Below, in pieces: positions 5,248 through 6,284 of a stretch of 6,284 bases of DNA. The notes below the pieces were generated by a model. The model was not told the origin of the DNA, did no database searches, and was given only the letters and a program-made list of their open reading frames with translations. How positions within the stretch are numbered: position 1 is the stretch's first letter; each line of letters starts with the position of its first letter. Origin of the DNA: JACPSX01 sp035288405 [NCBI: bacterium] (GTDB lineage: Bacteria; JACPSX01); NCBI GenBank assembly GCA_035288405.1, contig DATEAK010000228.1:1-6284 (forward strand), given 5' to 3'. The position numbers were made by a program, and so were the translations under genes.

Positions 5248-6284
5248 ATGAGGATTGCTTTCCTGTCCTGGGAGTCTCTGCACTCGATCCCCGTCGGGGG
5301 AGTGGGAGTTCACGTCACCGAACTGGCGGCGTCCCTGGAGCGCAAAGGTCACGAGGTGCACGTATTCACCCGCATGGGGCAGGGCCAACCCCGCCTGGAT
5401 CGGATCCACGGAGTCTGGTACCACCGCTGTCCTTTTGACTTAAATCCTAACTTTGTAGACGAAATTCAGAACATGTGCCGGTCCTTTGTTCACCACCTCT
5501 TTGCCACGGAGGATGACGCGGGAGCGGGCTTTGATGTTGTTCATGCCCACGACTGGCTCGCCTCCAACGCCATGGTCTGGATCAAGCAGGGCCGAAAAAG
5601 AAAAGGGATTTTGACGATCCATTCCACGGAATACGGCCGCTGCGGCAACAATTTCTGGGGTGGGCAATCCGCCCGCATCCGGGATCACGAGCGTCACGGA
5701 ACCTATTGTGCCGATCGGGTCATCACCGTTTCCAAGGCGTTAAAAGGAGAGGTGATGTGGATGTACAATCTCCCCGACTGGAAGGTGGAGGTGATCTATA
5801 ACGGGGTGAACGTCCACGACTTTGACGGCTTGATTCCCGATCCAGGCGCAATCCGGCAGAATTATGGCATTGGTCCAATCGACCCGATGGTGCTCTTTTC
5901 CGGGCGGATGACGTACCAGAAAGGTCCTGACCTTCTGGTCGAGGCGATTCCCATGATTCTGCGCTACTATCCCCGCACCAAGTTTGTGTTTGCGGGGGAT
6001 GGGGACCTGCGGGGGCGTTGTGAGCAGGGGGCCCGGCAGATCGGCGTCGCCCACGCCTGCCGCTTTCTCGGACATCGCGGCGGAGAGGAACTCCACAATC
6101 TCTACAAGCTCAGCGACGTGGTTTGCGTTCCCAGCCGCAACGAACCTTTTGGCATCACGATTCTGGAGGCCTGGAGCGCGGGAAAGCCGGTGGTGGCTTC
6201 CAAGAACGGGGGGCCGGACGAGTTTGTCTGGCACGATGTGACCGGGCTGAAAATCTATCCCACACCGGATTCCGGCGCTCCAGG
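5248..6284 (+). CDS. GT4 glycosyltransferase, glycogen/starch-synthase-like (3' end outside window)
   Basis: The frame is open from ATG 5248 to the window edge: 345 codons and no stop. It is a GT-B fold, family 4 retaining glycosyltransferase, presumably cytoplasmic, that transfers a sugar from a nucleotide-sugar donor. The N-terminal domain has the glycine loop PVGGVGVHVTELAA (15-28), DVVHAHDW (96-103) and the HSTEYGRCG block (125-133). The C-terminal domain has FSGRMTYQKGPDLL (217-230) with donor-phosphate binders Arg220 and Lys225, FAGDGDLR (248-255) and the E-x7-E motif in NEPFGITILE (Glu299, Glu307), followed by GGPDEFV. Annotated relatives are often called glycogen or starch synthase, and an alpha-glucan product fits the sugar-phosphate genes upstream, but acceptor and donor cannot be read from the sequence. 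An in-frame TAA at 5242-5244 excludes earlier starts. The SD is weak: GGGG at 5237-5240, or GGGAGAGG at 5226-5233 at long spacing. Confidence 0.92.
   Translation, partial: MRIAFLSWESLHSIPVGGVGVHVTELAASLERKGHEVHVFTRMGQGQPRLDRIHGVWYHRCPFDLNPNFVDEIQNMCRSFVHHLFATEDDAGAGFDVVHAHDWLASNAMVWIKQGRKRKGILTIHSTEYGRCGNNFWGGQSARIRDHERHGTYCADRVITVSKALKGEVMWMYNLPDWKVEVIYNGVNVHDFDGLIPDPGAIRQNYGIGPIDPMVLFSGRMTYQKGPDLLVEAIPMILRYYPRTKFVFAGDGDLRGRCEQGARQIGVAHACRFLGHRGGEELHNLYKLSDVVCVPSRNEPFGITILEAWSAGKPVVASKNGGPDEFVWHDVTGLKIYPTPDSGAP

Noticed and set aside
4921-5424. Minus-strand frame of 167 codons opposite the 95-codon gene and the GT4 start
   Set aside because: It is antisense to the certain GT4 coding region and to a plus-strand gene with a strong SD. 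Its composition is that of a reverse-frame shadow with no recognisable motif.
5235-5438. ATG 5235 after GGGAGAGG as a start of a separate small gene
   Set aside because: The frame (GLRNEDCF...) runs out of phase through the GT4 N-terminus with an Arg/Gly/Ser/Pro-rich shadow translation. The GT4 frame from 5248 carries the motifs.
5740-6234. Minus-strand frame of 164 codons inside the GT4 gene
   Set aside because: It lies fully antisense to conserved GT4 motifs, including the E-x7-E region; it is a shadow frame.
1-6284. CRISPR array, tRNA/rRNA, transposase, integrase or phage genes
   Set aside because: No spaced direct repeats, no tRNA-like cloverleaf or T-loop pattern, and no recombinase motifs were found on either strand.

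Overview
The window is bacterial chromosomal DNA of mid-to-high GC. Genes are short and tightly packed, with purine-rich Shine-Dalgarno (SD) sequences, and some starts are GTG. I cannot place the organism firmly. From memory, the mix of a PfkA-type phosphofructokinase, a DhnA-type class I aldolase and a glycogen-synthase-like GT4 enzyme recalls Nitrospirota, Desulfobacterota or related lineages. That is an inference, not something the sequence shows.

Left part (1-1335): the last 34 codons of an EamA/DMT-type permease on the plus strand run tail-to-tail into a complete minus-strand MFS permease, and the two coding regions overlap by 47 bp. An extended -10 promoter for the MFS gene is visible at 1300-1308. 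Middle part (1336-2705): this zone is rich in debris. It holds a 74-codon C-terminal fragment of a nitrate/sulfonate/taurine-type ABC ATPase, a stretch of about 270 bp without a convincing gene, an intact four-helix membrane protein resembling DUF2938, and a 109-codon collapsed zinc alcohol dehydrogenase. The dehydrogenase fragment has lost its catalytic and NAD-binding parts but stays in frame and keeps its structural-zinc cysteines.

Central metabolic block (2717-4619): pfkA and a class I fructose-bisphosphate aldolase gene lie 22 bp apart and form an evident operon for two consecutive steps of upper glycolysis. The dehydrogenase remnant sits just upstream with its own SD and a candidate promoter. 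Its stop codon lies inside the pfkA SD, so it may act as a translated leader for pfkA. The PFK has Asn instead of Asp at position 103.

Right part (4620-6284): a gap of about 290 bp contains an AT-rich palindrome, an interrupted reading frame and a candidate promoter. It ends in a hairpin that covers the SD of an unrecognised 95-codon gene, possibly an N-terminal remnant of a GH57 glycosidase. The window closes with the first 345 codons of a GT4 glycosyltransferase of glycogen/starch-synthase type, which runs off the edge with no stop. Together the intact genes suggest a sugar-phosphate/storage-polysaccharide neighbourhood that has lost several genes by deletion. I do not see a clearly new multi-gene system. 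The most interesting items are the zinc-lobe mini-protein coupled to pfkA, the PFK Asn103, and the SD-masking hairpin before the 95-codon gene.
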